Shown here one piece after another: positions 11,269 through 23,181 of a DNA stretch of 64,000 bases. Numbering within the stretch: position 1 is the stretch's first letter; the number at the start of each line of letters is the position of its first letter. The stretch lies in the NCBI GenBank assembly GCA_963930645.1, contig OZ005648.1:194033304-194097303 (forward strand), read 5' to 3'. Origin of the DNA: Salticus scenicus (Eukaryota > Arthropoda > Arachnida > Araneae > Salticidae). The translations under genes were made by a program, and so were the position numbers. A model generated the notes under the pieces. The model was given only the letters and a program-made list of their open reading frames with translations. It was not told the DNA's origin and made no database searches.

Positions 11269-11958
11269 AATAGTCCGCCGTACTAAACTAAATTCTGCTT
11301 TTGCCAGAATTTCATCAAAATCTTATTTTTATTTTTTATTTACTTTATTTTTTTTTTCCTTGAAAGAAAAATAAAATAAATAACAATCAATATCGAAACG
11401 GACAGTATCAAAAAATTTGAAGAAGCCCTTTTTCAGGGTGAATAGTTTAGAACGCCGGTTTAGGCAAGAATTTTAAATTTACGATTGAAACTGAGAGTAA
11501 TACGTTGCAGCTTCATTTGACTTTTTATCTTGTGGAAACAAGATATTGGTCTATGAAGAGATATGATGTTTTCGCGTGGGCAGAAAATATAATAACTCAA
11601 AAGTTGCCATTCTCCATCACCAAGCTCGCCAAATGTTATCATCAAAGAACGAATTTCGTCGCCAAGTCAAAAATTTCGTCTTCAACTATAAAATTTTGCC
11701 GCCAAATCACAAATTGCATGGCTAAGTCGCAAGTTTCGTCACCAGATTGGATATCTTTATGGCTTCTGTTTTTTGAATGAATATGATTTCGGATTTTAAA
11801 AATTTGAAACATTTACTGACCAATAAATCTAGCCTAAAATTTTAAGTCAAATGAATAAAGCCCTTTTGTACTTGAAAATTAAATTTCTTGAAAACAAAAT
11901 AGCGACGTAAGTTATGCAATGTGAGGGAACAAAGCCACTGGCTAAGTATGTGTTAATG
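11025..11958. other. Copy A spacer between the Helitron and the hAT-type element
   Basis: The first roughly 180 bp continue the copy A/copy B alignment after the Helitron. From about 11204 the two copies stop matching. The rest contains an A tract (about 11236-11265) and a segment near 11390-11450 resembling 22320-22380 (a TATCGAAA...TTTGAAGAAG-type stretch), probably old repeat debris. No gene is recognised. Confidence 0.5.
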
Positions 11959-12348
11959 CAGGGCGCGAAATTTCCGCTCGCCAGCTCGCCATTGGGGAGT
12001 GGAAATTTTACTATGGTGAGTAAAATTTCATTTTAATTGTAGATAGAATTCTTACAGTATAAGGTTTTACCAAAAAAAAAAAAAAATACGTGTGGCACTC
12101 GGGGACTGTTGCGGTAAAGCTATTGCATAGCATTTTTTATCAACTTATGCAATTATAATTATTTATTTATTTTATTTATGCAGTATTTTTTTTTCTTTGA
12201 TATTAATTCAAGTTTTTTCTTTGATATTCATTCAAGTTACACTTTTTGAGCGTGGTGACCGATAAGAAAACAATTTTTTTTCTTTTATTGAATAAATGAG
12301 AAGTTAATATTGTTTAAAATATTTTTATTATCTTACAACACATGTAGG

Positions 12349-12678
12349 TTATTCAGGAATTTTTATCATTGAAACTATAGGTTTATGGTAACTGAAATAA
12401 GAAATATAAGTTTGAGACTTGATATCCTCAAAATATCTGGAAAATACCGCGTCAATGGTGGTCCCATATTTTGTTGTGGATTCTTGTGGATCATTATTCA
12501 TTTTCAAATTCAATTTTTCCGAAAGAAAAGTTGTCAACCGCTCTGATTTTTTATCAGCGAAGTTGATGTTGAAATCGCTAGCCAAGATAAGTGGAAATTT
12601 ATTACCATTTGTACCAAGTATTTTCGACCCTTCTTCAGATATTAAGAGTTTGATCATCGAATTTCGCTCGATGTACAT
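12349..12678 (-). pseudogene. Endonuclease/exonuclease/phosphatase-like C-terminal fragment
   Basis: This is a 109-residue frame on the minus strand. FPLILASDFNINFA (residues 27-40) resembles the GDFN motif of the endonuclease/exonuclease/phosphatase fold with Gly replaced by Ser. TTIDAVFSR (73-81) and YFSYHKPIVSMI near the end resemble the late catalytic region, where a SDH-type motif usually sits. Such domains nick DNA in non-LTR retrotransposons and in some Helentron-type elements. A stop lies just upstream of the first ATG, so this may be the last exon or the surviving 3' part of a longer gene. It lies inside the hAT-type element, so it may be captured cargo. Its origin is uncertain. Confidence 0.55.
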
Positions 12679-13042
12679 TTATATAGATATAATATCATAC
12701 ATACTTTCTCTGCGCGGCATTAATGTGTATTACCTATACACAAAAAACAAAGGTACTAAATAGTACACGTGCTTGGTTTAATGGTTTCTATTATATACAT
12801 AATGAAGAATGAATATATATATATACATACATATTGAGAATCTAAATTGAGAATTTAAACTATATCTGTGTGTGTGTGTGTGTGTGTGTGTTTGTGTGTA
12901 TTAAAGAGGGCTACTTTTAAGATCGCTCATTTTAATATTAAAAATTTAGGTTATTTTTATAGCAGTATTATATATAAATTCAAAAAAAAAAAAAATACTG
13001 CATTTGTGATAATAATAAAATGTATGTATATAGAGTACTCAC

Positions 13043-13385
13043 TCATTTTCTTTCACTATTTTTTCATCACTTTCTTCATTAATAAATGCACTTTGTTTAT
13101 TCATATTTAAAACACTTTATACACAAATTTTACGCGTACAGCTATTCACTGTTGTACATAGATGATAGATACCTATACACCTATATACTTTCTCACAAAC
13201 AGCTGCTTACGTATTCGTCCGATTTCGGAGCAGCTCGTCTCGATCCGTGCGAGCGTCGCACGCACACAAACACCGTGCCGAACTCTGCCGAACTGACTGT
13301 CTGCCGAAGTCTGCCGAAGTCTGCCGAACTCTGTTAGGTTTATTTTCGTTACGGAATTTCTTAATGTGATCGCCGCGCTCAAAGC
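13043..13385 (-). promoter_or_regulatory. GC-rich promoter-like region with possible short first exon
   Basis: On the minus strand, 13385-13160 is unusually GC-rich, with a 10-bp repeat (GTTCGGCAGA/CTTCGGCAGA) and a GTCAGTTCGG start-like context. It leads to an ATG at 13104-13102. Twenty codons (starting MNKQSAFINE) follow, then a consensus-like donor, GA|GTGAGT at about 13043/13042. The nearest coding-like sequence further along the minus strand is the endonuclease-like frame at 12678-12349. A promoter plus first exon of a gene carried by the hAT-type element is one reading. An unrelated nested repeat is another. Confidence 0.3.
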
Positions 13386-14523
13386 CCGGGATAAAAGCTA
13401 TGCAATAGCTTAAAAAAAGAAAGAAAATTTATCGGTTTAAAAACGTAAAATCATGCTAATCTTAGGTAAGGTGACCAGACAACCTCTTTTTAAGACGGCA
13501 GTCTTCTTTTTCAACGGTCTGCCCTCTTGAACGAAAAAAGCATTACACGATTAAAAAGTCTTCTTTTTTACGTTTTTCGTCCTCTGTCCTCTTTTTAAAA
13601 TGAAAAGATTTAGTCCTTAATTTGAAAAATTTTGCAAAACTGGGAAGCTCAATCGGCTGTTGGCTGTATCGAACAGTGAACATACTAACTTTTTTCTGCG
13701 TTAGGTTCGCAAAAGTGCAACTTTCTAATAAACTTGCCAAAGCATATTATGGTTTATGTCTATTCAGATTCTTTAAATCACAAAGAAGTAAAAATATTCC
13801 CTATATTTGTACGGTTCTTTGAGCCAGAAAACGGAACCACTATTGAAATTGTCATGAAATCATTAAGAAGGTGGTGCTCCGGTTGATACGCAGTTGGTTG
13901 ACGTGTGTTGTCACTTTTGCATGAATAATATTCTTCATAAAATTAGGTCCACCAGTGACCGAGAGATTCTGTCCTCGAAGCTGGTATACGTGAGGCGCTG
14001 GTTACGATACCAGGTCGCGCTCGTTTGCTTACCCGTTAGAATTTTTCCGTGTTTTTCACCGAAACTAGCGTAAATATGCGCTAGGACCTCTTAGAATGAC
14101 CTCACAGAGGACACTCCTACTCAGGCCTAGAGACCTAGTGCAAACAAGTGGCCCTAATGATAGCACTACCACCACCTCACAAAAATATGCAGTAGTTAGT
14201 TGAATTCATTTTATGTCCTCCTGGCAAAAACGAACCCACGAAACAACTGTTTTCTTCAATGAACAAAATGTAGACATGGGAAAAAAATCACCTTTATATA
14301 CCTTCTTTAAAAAATTATTAACTACTAAGACTAATTTAGGTTATTCACAAGTTCTATTTTCTTTTAAAATAAAAGACATTGCGTAATTTCTCCTCTTTTT
14401 TCTATGAAAAATTCTGGTTACCTTATACGTAAAAAATAGAGTAAGTTAATCATATTTTGTGGCGAGTAACTTTTTTTTTCAGCGAGTGTAATCTAAGTTG
14501 AAATTTCGGGTCCTGTGTTAATG

Positions 14524-15446
14524 CATATGTAATATTTCTTTACTTTTTAACACTAATGTAAAGGAATCTACCTTTGCCTTTAAGTTTGCCGAAAAGAGAT
14601 TTATATATATATATATTATATTAAATGATTTTTAATACATATTGTTTAAAGCATGCTAAAATGCAACATTTTTCCAGATTCATAAAAAATGAGGAATAAA
14701 CTGTACAACAAAGAAAAATAAACTAAGCACTACTCTATTCCAAATTCATTTTGAATATAAGATTTAATTAATTTTTATGCATTAAATCTTCACTCTTATG
14801 GCGATCAAGTATATTTTTAAATATAAGATATAAGACTGTTTCTATAAAATTATATTTTAATTTTTGGAAAATAAGAGGCTAAATTGCTTTACGTATCGAA
14901 TGCTTTTAAGTATGCCTTGTGATTATGATTAACCTTCCTCTAAATACAGCGCTTTCCACATTAAATGAGTGAGTGTATGGTGCCATGAATTGGTATGTGG
15001 ACAATTAATAGTAAGTGCTCAAGAAACGTCAAACAGAAAATTATATTGTAAATTATATATATGTATATGTATCAGCAATGTGCCGCTATAGGTGGAAATA
15101 TTAAATTTTCCTAAATATAGTTAGCCACGTCAGATTTAAAACTAATCAATAAGTGTTTAAATTCTAAATGTACGCATGAACAGTTTTCTCTTTAAGAATT
15201 TGGTATCTTAAATAAAGCGCATGAAACTGACATTCTTCTTAAAAGGTTAGTTTGTTACAACTGAAATTGAAACTTTATAGCGAAAGATAAGATTAGAAAA
15301 AGAAAAGTTTAAAGCATATAGAAAGGAAGGAAAAAAAAACAATTGTGATTCTACAAAACTTGTGTGTGTATAAAAATATTCAATGTATCTTTAAAAATAT
15401 GTTTGAGTTCATATTTAATATTCTTTAAAATAATTTTTGCTTGCCA

Positions 15447-15482
<36 letters not shown>

Positions 15483-16837
15483 TTTTTTTTTTTGAATGCG
15501 CATTTTATTTTCTTGTCAGTTATTTTTTCAGTTTTTCTTCTAACTATTAAAGGTGCAACATTACCATTAAATTTTAGACATACTTTTTATGTAAGCATAA
15601 TCCTTTGCAATGCCGATCAATTTCAAATAGTTATCATGTCCTTTAAAGTTTCTCAACAAATGTATTAAAAACAATTATGCGTACGGAAATCAGTCAAACA
15701 ATTAGTTAAATTATTTTGTAGAATCTCTTTGAGTGAAAATGTTTTAATTACACATTTTTAATGACATTTGAGGCAATAATCTACAGAAATTGAATTAGCG
15801 GCATTAACACGGTAGTTTTAGTTTGTTTGTTAATCAATTGTGAACGTACTCTCGAAGTTTTAGATGGTAAAAATAAAAATAAAAATAAAAATAAAATGAA
15901 ATAAATAAAACTGCTGTCAGTGATTCGCTTTTATCGTGAAAAAGAGTAACTACTTTTTAAGTTCTTGGTGGTAACATGAAGAGTATAGTAAAATTGCAGA
16001 ATATCATTAAACTATCTCAAAAGGATACAATATGTTTGAGAACGGACGTATGATCTTTAAGGAGGATATCTAGGACCCTATTTCTTATATTCCAAATCTT
16101 TCACATCTTTCAAACTTATTTTTATTTTGGTTGTAATAAGTAGAACTTTAAAACGACGATATTGTTCAGATAGCAATAATATTAATATCCCACGATAAAT
16201 ATAAGATTCGTGGCTGGAATTCTTTGCAGAAGGAATAGAAAATTTTTGCCACATCTATACAGTAAGTGATTAAAATAAAGGTGATTAAAAAAAAATAACA
16301 ATAAAAGATTTGTCGTATTTTATGTATATAGTATGTGCATAATAATATATTTCTTCTAAAAGTTTGAAAATATTTGGCTTTTCTGAAGTATTCGTGCAAG
16401 TAACACTTTTGCTAAACTTTGTAATTCTATATACCTTAACAATAAAAAAAAAATATATATCCCTGTATTAAAATCTAACGCATAAAAAATAAAAATAAAT
16501 AAATAGAAAAATCAAAAACAAAAATTTATGCCAACAACCCCCCAGTCTTACCCTTTGACAGTTTGTAGCACCGTGACATTTATTATTTATTTATTATTAT
16601 TATTTTAGAATGCTTTGAGTTTGTATAAACATTTCCTAAAATTATTTCGAAATTTGTGAGAAAATTACCATATCTATTCAGAGACAAACTGTCACTCCAG
16701 CCACTCACTGAGTCGGTATATAAAAGTTATTTTATTTGTTGATACGGAGGGCCAGTTACGTCATGAACGATTCAAATTATTCGTAACATTTGTGGCCAGC
16801 AACTTGATTCTTTACACTAATATAAAACTTCGTTTAA
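14524..16837. other. Copy A spacer, partly absent from copy B
   Basis: About 14625-14850 aligns to copy B and supplies the empty site for the Tc3-like element: AAATAAACTAAGCACTAC at about 14717-14735. About 14855-16685 has no counterpart in copy B. It contains T and A homopolymers, an (AAAAT)n tract near 15870, and no open frame that looks coding. Its nature is unknown: an insertion in A or a deletion in B. Confidence 0.5.
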
Positions 16838-17011
16838 CCAACACCTCCTGTAATAATGCCTTCGAGCTGAGCTCTACGTCATGGAAGATCGGCCGATTTT
16901 ATCCAATCAACAGTTCCTATGATACGTGTTGGATCATGGGGATTGGATGAAATCGGCCGATCTTCCGTGACGTAGAGCTCAGCTCGGAGGCATTATTACA
17001 GGTGGTGTTGG
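16838..17011. mobile_element. 174-bp fold-back MITE flanked by TTTAA
   Basis: Arms starting CCAACACC(T/A)CCTGTAATAA pair over about 70 bases, through GAGCTGAGCTCTACGTCA and GATCGGCCGAT. TTTAA lies on both sides (16833-16837 and 17012-17016). Copy B has TTCAA followed by continuous flank at about 53588, so this is an insertion in A. The TTAA core could mean piggyBac-type mobilisation, but the ends lack the usual CCC, so the superfamily is left open. Confidence 0.8.
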
Positions 17012-17016
17012 TTTAA

Positions 17017-17998
17017 CTCCTTTTCAGTGTCTATGATTTGGAGAGAATCTGCAAATAATTTAACAGACTATTATTTCTGTTTCATGTAACCAACGAGTTA
17101 ATGAAAGAAATATGACCTACCCGAATATCCCCTCAGCCATTCTTTGTAAGACAAATCCAATAAATGTAGTTATGTTATCACTTTTTTTAAACTTTTGCCC
17201 ATGAAAAGAAATTTTATCATCAAAATTCTCAAGAAGGGTTTTGCAATTTTCACATAGTAGACGTTAATTGCGTAATTCATTACTTTCGTTACCCACATAT
17301 CCTAAAACACATGCAGAAACTATTCATTTAGTGATGTAGTAATATTCCGTCTCTTTTACAGTCAGAAAAATGTAAAATATATCTTATTCCAATGGACTTA
17401 CAAAACTTTATAAAATAAAACAAAACAGTGTTACTAAACTTTTAATAACACATCATAATATTAACTTATTTTCTAAATTTCCTATAACTTATAATTTTTT
17501 TTGTTTTTTTTTTTTCGCTGTGTAAGATTTAATTGCTGTTTTTGCAATGCAATCGAAACAGCATGCTGTTAATTAATTAATAAATTACGCAAATTAGTAA
17601 ATTATACTGTTAAAAGCATAATTTTAAAAATTTTGTGCATCTTATAGGTCTCTCAAATTAATGACACTTTCGCCAAATCTCAGATAATGTTGTATAAGTC
17701 ATCATTTTTCATCTTAATTAACTCAGAGACTGAAGATTATTTTACTTATAAATATGAGATTTCTTATGTTTTCTTTGTTACACGACTAGCAATATGTTTT
17801 TCAAAATATGAGTCATAGGAAAGGAAATATCAAATAAAAATAAAATTTCGTATTTTAATATATATACAACTTCCTGTTAAAGAATATCATACCTGAAATG
17901 TCACATTTATTTCAACCAGTTTTATTCCAGCAGTATGTCTCTACAACTCTTGGTTTCAGAGAAGAACTTTGTATATTTGACAGACTGTCGTAGTTTAC

Positions 17999-18029
<31 letters not shown>

Positions 18030-18730
18030 ATATTAACTAAGGACTCTTAAATACCAGAATAAGTTGAAAACACAGTTATCGAGTTAATAGTTACTTTAAT
18101 TTATCTGTTTAAATTTATTATGTACTAAAATTAAAAGTTTTATAAATGTGACAGATTTAGTTTTAAGAAAAGAGAAGCACATAGACTATTTAAAACATTT
18201 TTTTTTTCATATATAAAAGTAATGGCATTTTTAATGCAATATATATATATATATATATATAAATTATACTTTTTTATTTGCTTATAGACTAACTTTTTTA
18301 ACCATTGAATCGTAAGTGAGGTAGGCTTTTACTATATGAACATAAATTAGTATATTTTTTTCTCTATCAAAAATACATGTTTGGACAATAATTATTAACG
18401 TAAATTTTAGCTTATGAAACAACTACTCTTTTTTTCTTCTTACAACTTACAGAATAATTCACATAGTAATTTAATAATTGAACCCCATAACAATTCGTAT
18501 TATTACCATTTTTTTTTTTCAATAATTATACGATTTCTTATTCTTATAATTACGCTGAAAGCGTATTTTTCTCCGTAATTACAAAACCAATAAGAAAAAA
18601 ATGTAAAATTAAATGAATTTGTTATTTAATTTGAGAATTTTAATGCTATACATTTTTTTAATAAGAAAAAAAAAATGTATTATTAAAAAATGTTTTATTA
18701 AAAAAATGTTGCGTAAAAAACAAAAAAAAA

Positions 18731-18772
<42 letters not shown>

Positions 18773-19158
18773 GCAACATTGTAGAAAATATAGTCAACTT
18801 TGTTTCATAACAAATAACTAATGAAGTTTTTATAGTGGCGAAAAATGTCATTAAATAAAAAAAAATAAACTATTTTCTTTTACAACATTAATTATAAATT
18901 AAATAATCTTATCTATCTGGCACGTAAACGAACATTTAGTTTCTTTTTATTTTTGCCAAATATGATGTGCATTTCTTTTATTTTTATTACAGACTTTATG
19001 GCATTTTTAACATTTAAAATCTAAATATTAAAATAAAAAGACTCTTACTAATAAAATTACTATTTTACTTATTTTCTTCATCTCATTACCTTTAACTAAG
19101 TTAATATATGTTAATAGACCCTTATATAGTTTACCATTCTAGTAAGGATCTTATAGTA

Positions 19159-19227
<69 letters not shown>

Positions 19228-19594
19228 ATATACGAGGAAATAGATAAATGAAACGAAACGGAAATTGCAATTTTTGTTTTAGATTAGGACATTTAAAACT
19301 AAATACATATTTTAAGTAAAATGATTTGTTCTAATGCATCAAACTACTAATTTACTATATAACTGAAAACTATTTTTAAGTTTCTATATAAAGTATCCCG
19401 AAACAAAAATGTAGTATTTATTCGGTATAAAATAATTATACCAAACAATATTTAACTATGAATAATAATGAGAAAAAATTGAACTGGATAAAAATAAAAA
19501 CAAGTCTTCTATGATTAAATTAAAACTTTTAAACTTTTATTTAAAATTTCAATTTCAATGATTCGCCCTTATTTGAATTCGAAATTATATCATA
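17017..19594. other. Copy A non-coding spacer
   Basis: This stretch aligns in pieces with copy B and has no gene. Points 17385-17410 give the pre-insertion state for the hairpin-ended elements of copy B. It contains an A27 tract near 18000-18025 where copy B has a C10 tract, a (TA)n tract near 18240, an inverted pair AATGTTGCGT/ACGCAACATT around 18704-18779 enclosing long A and T runs, and a long (TA)n array at 19162-19225. Confidence 0.6.
19162..19225. repeat. (TA)n microsatellite
   Basis: About 32 uninterrupted TA dinucleotides. Copy B has no comparable array at the matching position (about 63336-63360 has only a short one), so it expanded after the duplication. Confidence 0.95.
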
Positions 19595-20035
19595 GGGTAG
19601 GTGCTCCAGTGATTGGCATGCTCCAGTAATTGACATATATCGCAAAATAATTATTAAATAAGAAAAATAATAAAATCTTATATTTTACATATAAGAATTT
19701 TAACATTTTATATCAAATACTGGAGCATAGGGTGCTAATAACTAGTAAAATGAATAACTAGCAGTGTGAAACAGTAGAACATAGGGGACCAATTACTGAT
19801 AAAATGAAAAACTGGCAGTGTCAATTACTGGAACATTGAGTGGGTGTCAATTTAAAAATTCATAAAAAATAATAATAATTGTTATCAAATGTATACATTT
19901 TAACATATATGTGGTTCTGAATGTCTTTCATACCATATGTACTAACTTAAGATTTCTAAAAATATTTTCTGATGATTAGAACATTAAAAACATCAGAGAT
20001 TGCTCTAAAAGTGTCAATCACTGGTGCACTTACCC
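19595..20035. mobile_element. 441-bp TA MITE (GGGTA ends), copy A only
   Basis: Left end GGGTAGGTGCTCCAGTGATT and inverted right end GGGTAAGTGCACCAGTGATT differ at two of the first 20 bases. TA flanks both sides (19593-19594 and 20036-20037). Copy B reads ATCATATATT at the matching point (about 63575), the exact empty site with one TA. Internal motifs such as AATTACTG and GGAGCA repeat the terminal theme. No coding frame is present, so it is a non-autonomous Tc1/mariner-type element. Confidence 0.85.
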
Positions 20036-20357
20036 TATATTAAAAATTCTATATTATCTGCTTTGGAAGCTCTATAAAAGATGAATAATGATAATAATAA
20101 TAATTAAAACTACCTACAGAATGAAAAGGAAATATTGTTTACCGTATTTTCTTATCAACAAATATTTAGCAATTTTCCCATATATTTTAATAAAAAAAAA
20201 GTAATGATATTTGAAATCATAATTTTCTCATTAAAATTCCACAGATTAAAATTATAGCAATTACTTCTTGAAATAGGATATCAATTACTTCAAATTAAAT
20301 AAAAATTAATTTTCGTGAAGAATTTAATATTAATAATATTTATTTATTTATTAATTT

Positions 20358-21643
20358 TTAAAATGGACCCTTCTATATATCATTTTATACTCGAATTATT
20401 TTTACTATATTTTAACAATATATTCTAAACATATTTATGTGTTTCGTTGTGGATTTATTTGCAAGTGAATAATAATAATAAAAAAAAATGTACACTATAT
20501 ATATTTATATGTGTGTGTTTTTAAATGTCGAAGTTAATGTGCCCTTTTTAGCATTTATTCCTATTAAGAAGCTAACTTATATCCATGGATCCACAAAGTA
20601 ATATCTAAACGTGTCTAAAATATATTGTTAAACCAGATAAAAAGTAAAATCGTGGTAAAAAAAATAGGTAGCAGGAAGCGATTTAAACAAATTAAAATAA
20701 AATAAGTTTTTTTAAAGTATATTTTATTTCAAATTATGTTTTGAGGTAATTTAATATAATCAATAATGTTATATTTAAATACTTATGTATGCATTTATTT
20801 TCTTTAATTCTAAGACAATAAAGATTTACAATAAAGATGCATAACACCTAGAAATTATTTAAACTTTTAAATCTGCTCATCATATATTTAATAAATACGT
20901 ACAAAATACGTAGTTTAATAATCACAAAAATTACCTGAAGAATATAAAACTGAACTATTTAAAGCTAAGCATATTTGCATGTAAACATCAGATGTAAACC
21001 AAGCCCGTTAGTATTTCACAGTATGCATACTTTTTTTTCTCTTTAATTTTATTTAATTTACACACTATATAATATAAATTGTCAACTAAATAAATAAAAA
21101 AAAGTATTAAAAAAAAAAAATAATAAAAAGTGGATAATATGTACTATTAGCAAATGCTTAATAAACATATTTTTAAAGCTCCAGAAAGAAACTTACATTT
21201 AAAATAAATCTTACTTTGTTTTGAAACGTACAAGGTGGTAAACGAAAAATAAATTAATTTTCGGAACTATCGAAATGTGCGTAAAATGTAGTCTTTATTA
21301 TCAGTGTAGCATACAGGTGTAAATTAAAGCTTAGAGGGAGCCTTTGAAAAATTAAAAAAATAAATATAAAATTTTGAATTTTGTTTCTTTATTTTGATAG
21401 TTTTTGAAAAATATTTGTATGCTTAATATCAGTGTGTATGTAAGCATTTTTCTTATTAGAAACCTAAGATAATTATTTGCACGAGGAATTTATAATGTCT
21501 TTGCTAAGATCTGTTGTATATTCTTACGAATTTAGAAATAAAAAAATATGTAATAATCAACCAAAAAACCAAGTGATTTCTGGAATTAAATAAATTTTGG
21601 AACTATATAAATGTGTGTATTATTAATGTGTCTATATTATTAA
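20358..21643. other. AT-rich spacer right of copy A
   Basis: No gene is recognised. About 21555-21643, with its continuation at 21976-22060, resembles 28965-29115, an old dispersed repeat that carries the SINE here and is uninterrupted there. Confidence 0.5.
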
Positions 21644-21964
21644 TGGTTGGATGGTTGGGTTTAACTTCGCACTAGTGCTGCGCAGATGGGCAATTGGCGA
21701 CGGTCTGGGACACACCCCTAGAGGTGGTCCGGAGACATGCCATCACAATTTTGATCCTCCACGGAAGGGATGGCTCTCCCGCTTCGGTGACCCCCAGAGG
21801 TATAATTTTTGATGGGAACTTGGAGGACATTGTGGCCACGACAGATTTTACGTGTACCAGCCACCATTAGTGCTCACGACGGTCTTTGGCCGGCTCGAGT
21901 ACCGAACCCGCAATCTTTCAATTACGAGGCCGGCGCTCAACCGACTGGGCTACCGCGGCCCATG
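21644..21964 (-). mobile_element. tRNA-derived SINE with target duplication
   Basis: This is a GC-rich insert in an AT-rich setting. Read on the minus strand it begins at about 21961 with a tRNA-like head: a box A-like TAGCCCAGTCGGTTGAGCG, an anticodon region CTCGTAA, and a box B-like GGGTTCGGTAC, which together form an internal RNA polymerase III promoter. The body extends to about 21650 and ends in GGTT repeats (AACC/AACCA on the minus strand). Imperfect direct repeats TATATTATTAA (21633-21643) and TATATTGTTAA (21965-21975) flank it. The paralogous sequence at 29016-29031 lacks the insert. A SINE depends on LINE machinery in trans. It is not a functional tRNA gene because the acceptor stem does not close. 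Confidence 0.85.
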
Positions 21965-22059
21965 TATATTGTTAAATTTTCAGAATGTAATATGGAAAAA
22001 AAAATTAAAACATACCTAATACGAAGCATTTCAAAAAATGTCAATGACTTAAATTTTTA

Positions 22060-22560
22060 TATATTACTAGCAGACTTTGCCCGCTTCGGTGGTAACTATA
22101 TTTAAATTATTAAAAAAATAATATGATTTCTATATCACTTTATAAATTAAAACTAAAAAGAAAATAAACTGTAATTGCTCAAACTTTTATTTTAGTCGCC
22201 GCTGCCTTCGGCAGTTTCTTCCTTGACAACAAAATATCGGGTTCTTGTCCTTATTGCCCGCGGCGACATCTTAAACATAGACTTCGATTTAAGCGTTTAT
22301 CGGATGACAGTTTCAAAACAGATAGTATCGAAAATTTCGAAGCAGTACTTTTATAGTTAAATCGCAGTTGCAACGAACAACACTTTCCGTACTATATATA
22401 GTATTTACTGCCACGTTGTTTCATTTATTTTATTTTATTTACTCCGTAGATCTAAAAATGGCAACAGTTTCACGACAAATATAATGTTACGATATGCTAC
22501 GAGCACTATTTCAGCAATATAAGACAATATTTTTATTTATTTATTTATTTATTTTTTAGT
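22060..22560. repeat. Probable non-autonomous Helitron-like fragment
   Basis: It begins around TTACTAGCAGACTTTGCCCG, continues through CGCCGCTGCCTTCGGCAG (22198-22215), and has a stretch near 22320-22380 resembling 11390-11450. The CTGCCTTCGGCAG hairpin also recurs in the array at 62.2-63.2 kb, and CTAGC-type words are common near Helitron ends. No clear CTRR end was located, so the assignment is tentative. Confidence 0.35.
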
Positions 22561-23177
22561 AATATATATATTTGATAATTGAATATTTTATTTTAATTTA
22601 TTTATTTAAATAAATCAAACATTTATGCCCGCCAGCATGCAAGGGCACGAATATCTCGGAGTTACACATAGCAGCCCACATATTTGAATGTTAAATTAGC
22701 TTCGTAATTTTTAAAGAGGAAATAAATAAATATGTAAACCTGATCACTTTAAAGCTTTAGTATAACTCTCCTTTGAAAACTTTTAAATGTTTGACACTAT
22801 TTTGTCAATGTATTTTCGTATAATTTCTTTTTTAAAAAAGGGGGATTTTATTATTATTATTATTGTTATCGATTTTGCTGATACTTTTAATGTTTGCACC
22901 TTTTTGTTAATTTTAAACAATGCTTCATGCTTTGCTAAATTTTTTATGTGCGGTTATGTTTAAAACAGTGCTTGTGAAAATAAATTTTGTATTTCCAAAT
23001 GTGCATTTTTCTATAAAAATTCTCTAGTCTGGCAAAAATAGATAATTTATGCATTTATTGTTTCCACTTCATTAAATGTCTGCAATATTTTATATATTTT
23101 TATATTTTTGATAAATTGCTTAGCTTAAAATTAGCCATTTCTTGGCGAATAATATCCGTTCTACTTCAGCACAAAAT
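22561..23177. other. AT-rich spacer
   Basis: No gene is recognised. A less AT-rich patch near 22625-22680 (around CCGCCAGCATGCAAGGG) has no long frame. Confidence 0.5.
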
Positions 23178-23181
23178 TTAA

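Larger units (their letters stand above)
11959..14515. mobile_element. hAT-type element with 8-bp target duplication
   Basis: The left end CAGGGCGCGAAATTTC and the inverted right end CAGGACCCGAAATTTC match at 14 of 16 bases. The element is flanked by the direct 8-bp repeat TGTTAATG (11951-11958 and 14516-14523). CAGG-type ends, an 8-bp duplication and subterminal CTCGCC motifs near both ends (11977-11990, and as GGCGAG near 14461) are hAT hallmarks. I found no hAT transposase frame. The cargo includes an endonuclease/phosphatase-like frame (12349-12678, minus), a (TG)n tract at about 12869-12899, and a GC-rich promoter-like segment (about 13160-13385). It is non-autonomous or has lost its transposase. 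Confidence 0.8.
1622..20357 (+). repeat. Copy A of a large direct segmental duplication
   Basis: Collinear blocks of this interval align with 48606-63911 in the same orientation. The matched blocks are about 1622-3676 with 48606-50644, 11025-11203 with 50645-50842, 14625-14850 with 51505-53405 (the second interrupted by insertions), 16686-17400 with 53440-53990, 17400-18050 with 55200-55870, 18520-18670 with 60450-60610, 18770-19010 with 61950-62190, 19010-19594 with 63190-63560, and 20036-20357 with 63561-63911. The copies have many substitutions and small indels, so this is an aged duplication rather than an allelic pair. Copy-A-only insertions are the Helitron, the hAT-type element, the fold-back MITE and the 441-bp MITE. 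A further A-only stretch at about 14855-16685 has no recognised content. Boundaries are judged by eye. Confidence 0.85.

Noticed and set aside
11505..11780. 91-codon plus-strand frame
   Set aside because: Made of repeated words (AAATTTCGTCGCCAA-like) in old repeat debris, with an overlapping minus-strand frame of similar quality. Not coding-like.
21890..21961. Possible functional tRNA gene on the minus strand
   Set aside because: Box A and B are good, but the acceptor stem does not pair and a SINE body with target duplications follows, so it is a SINE head.
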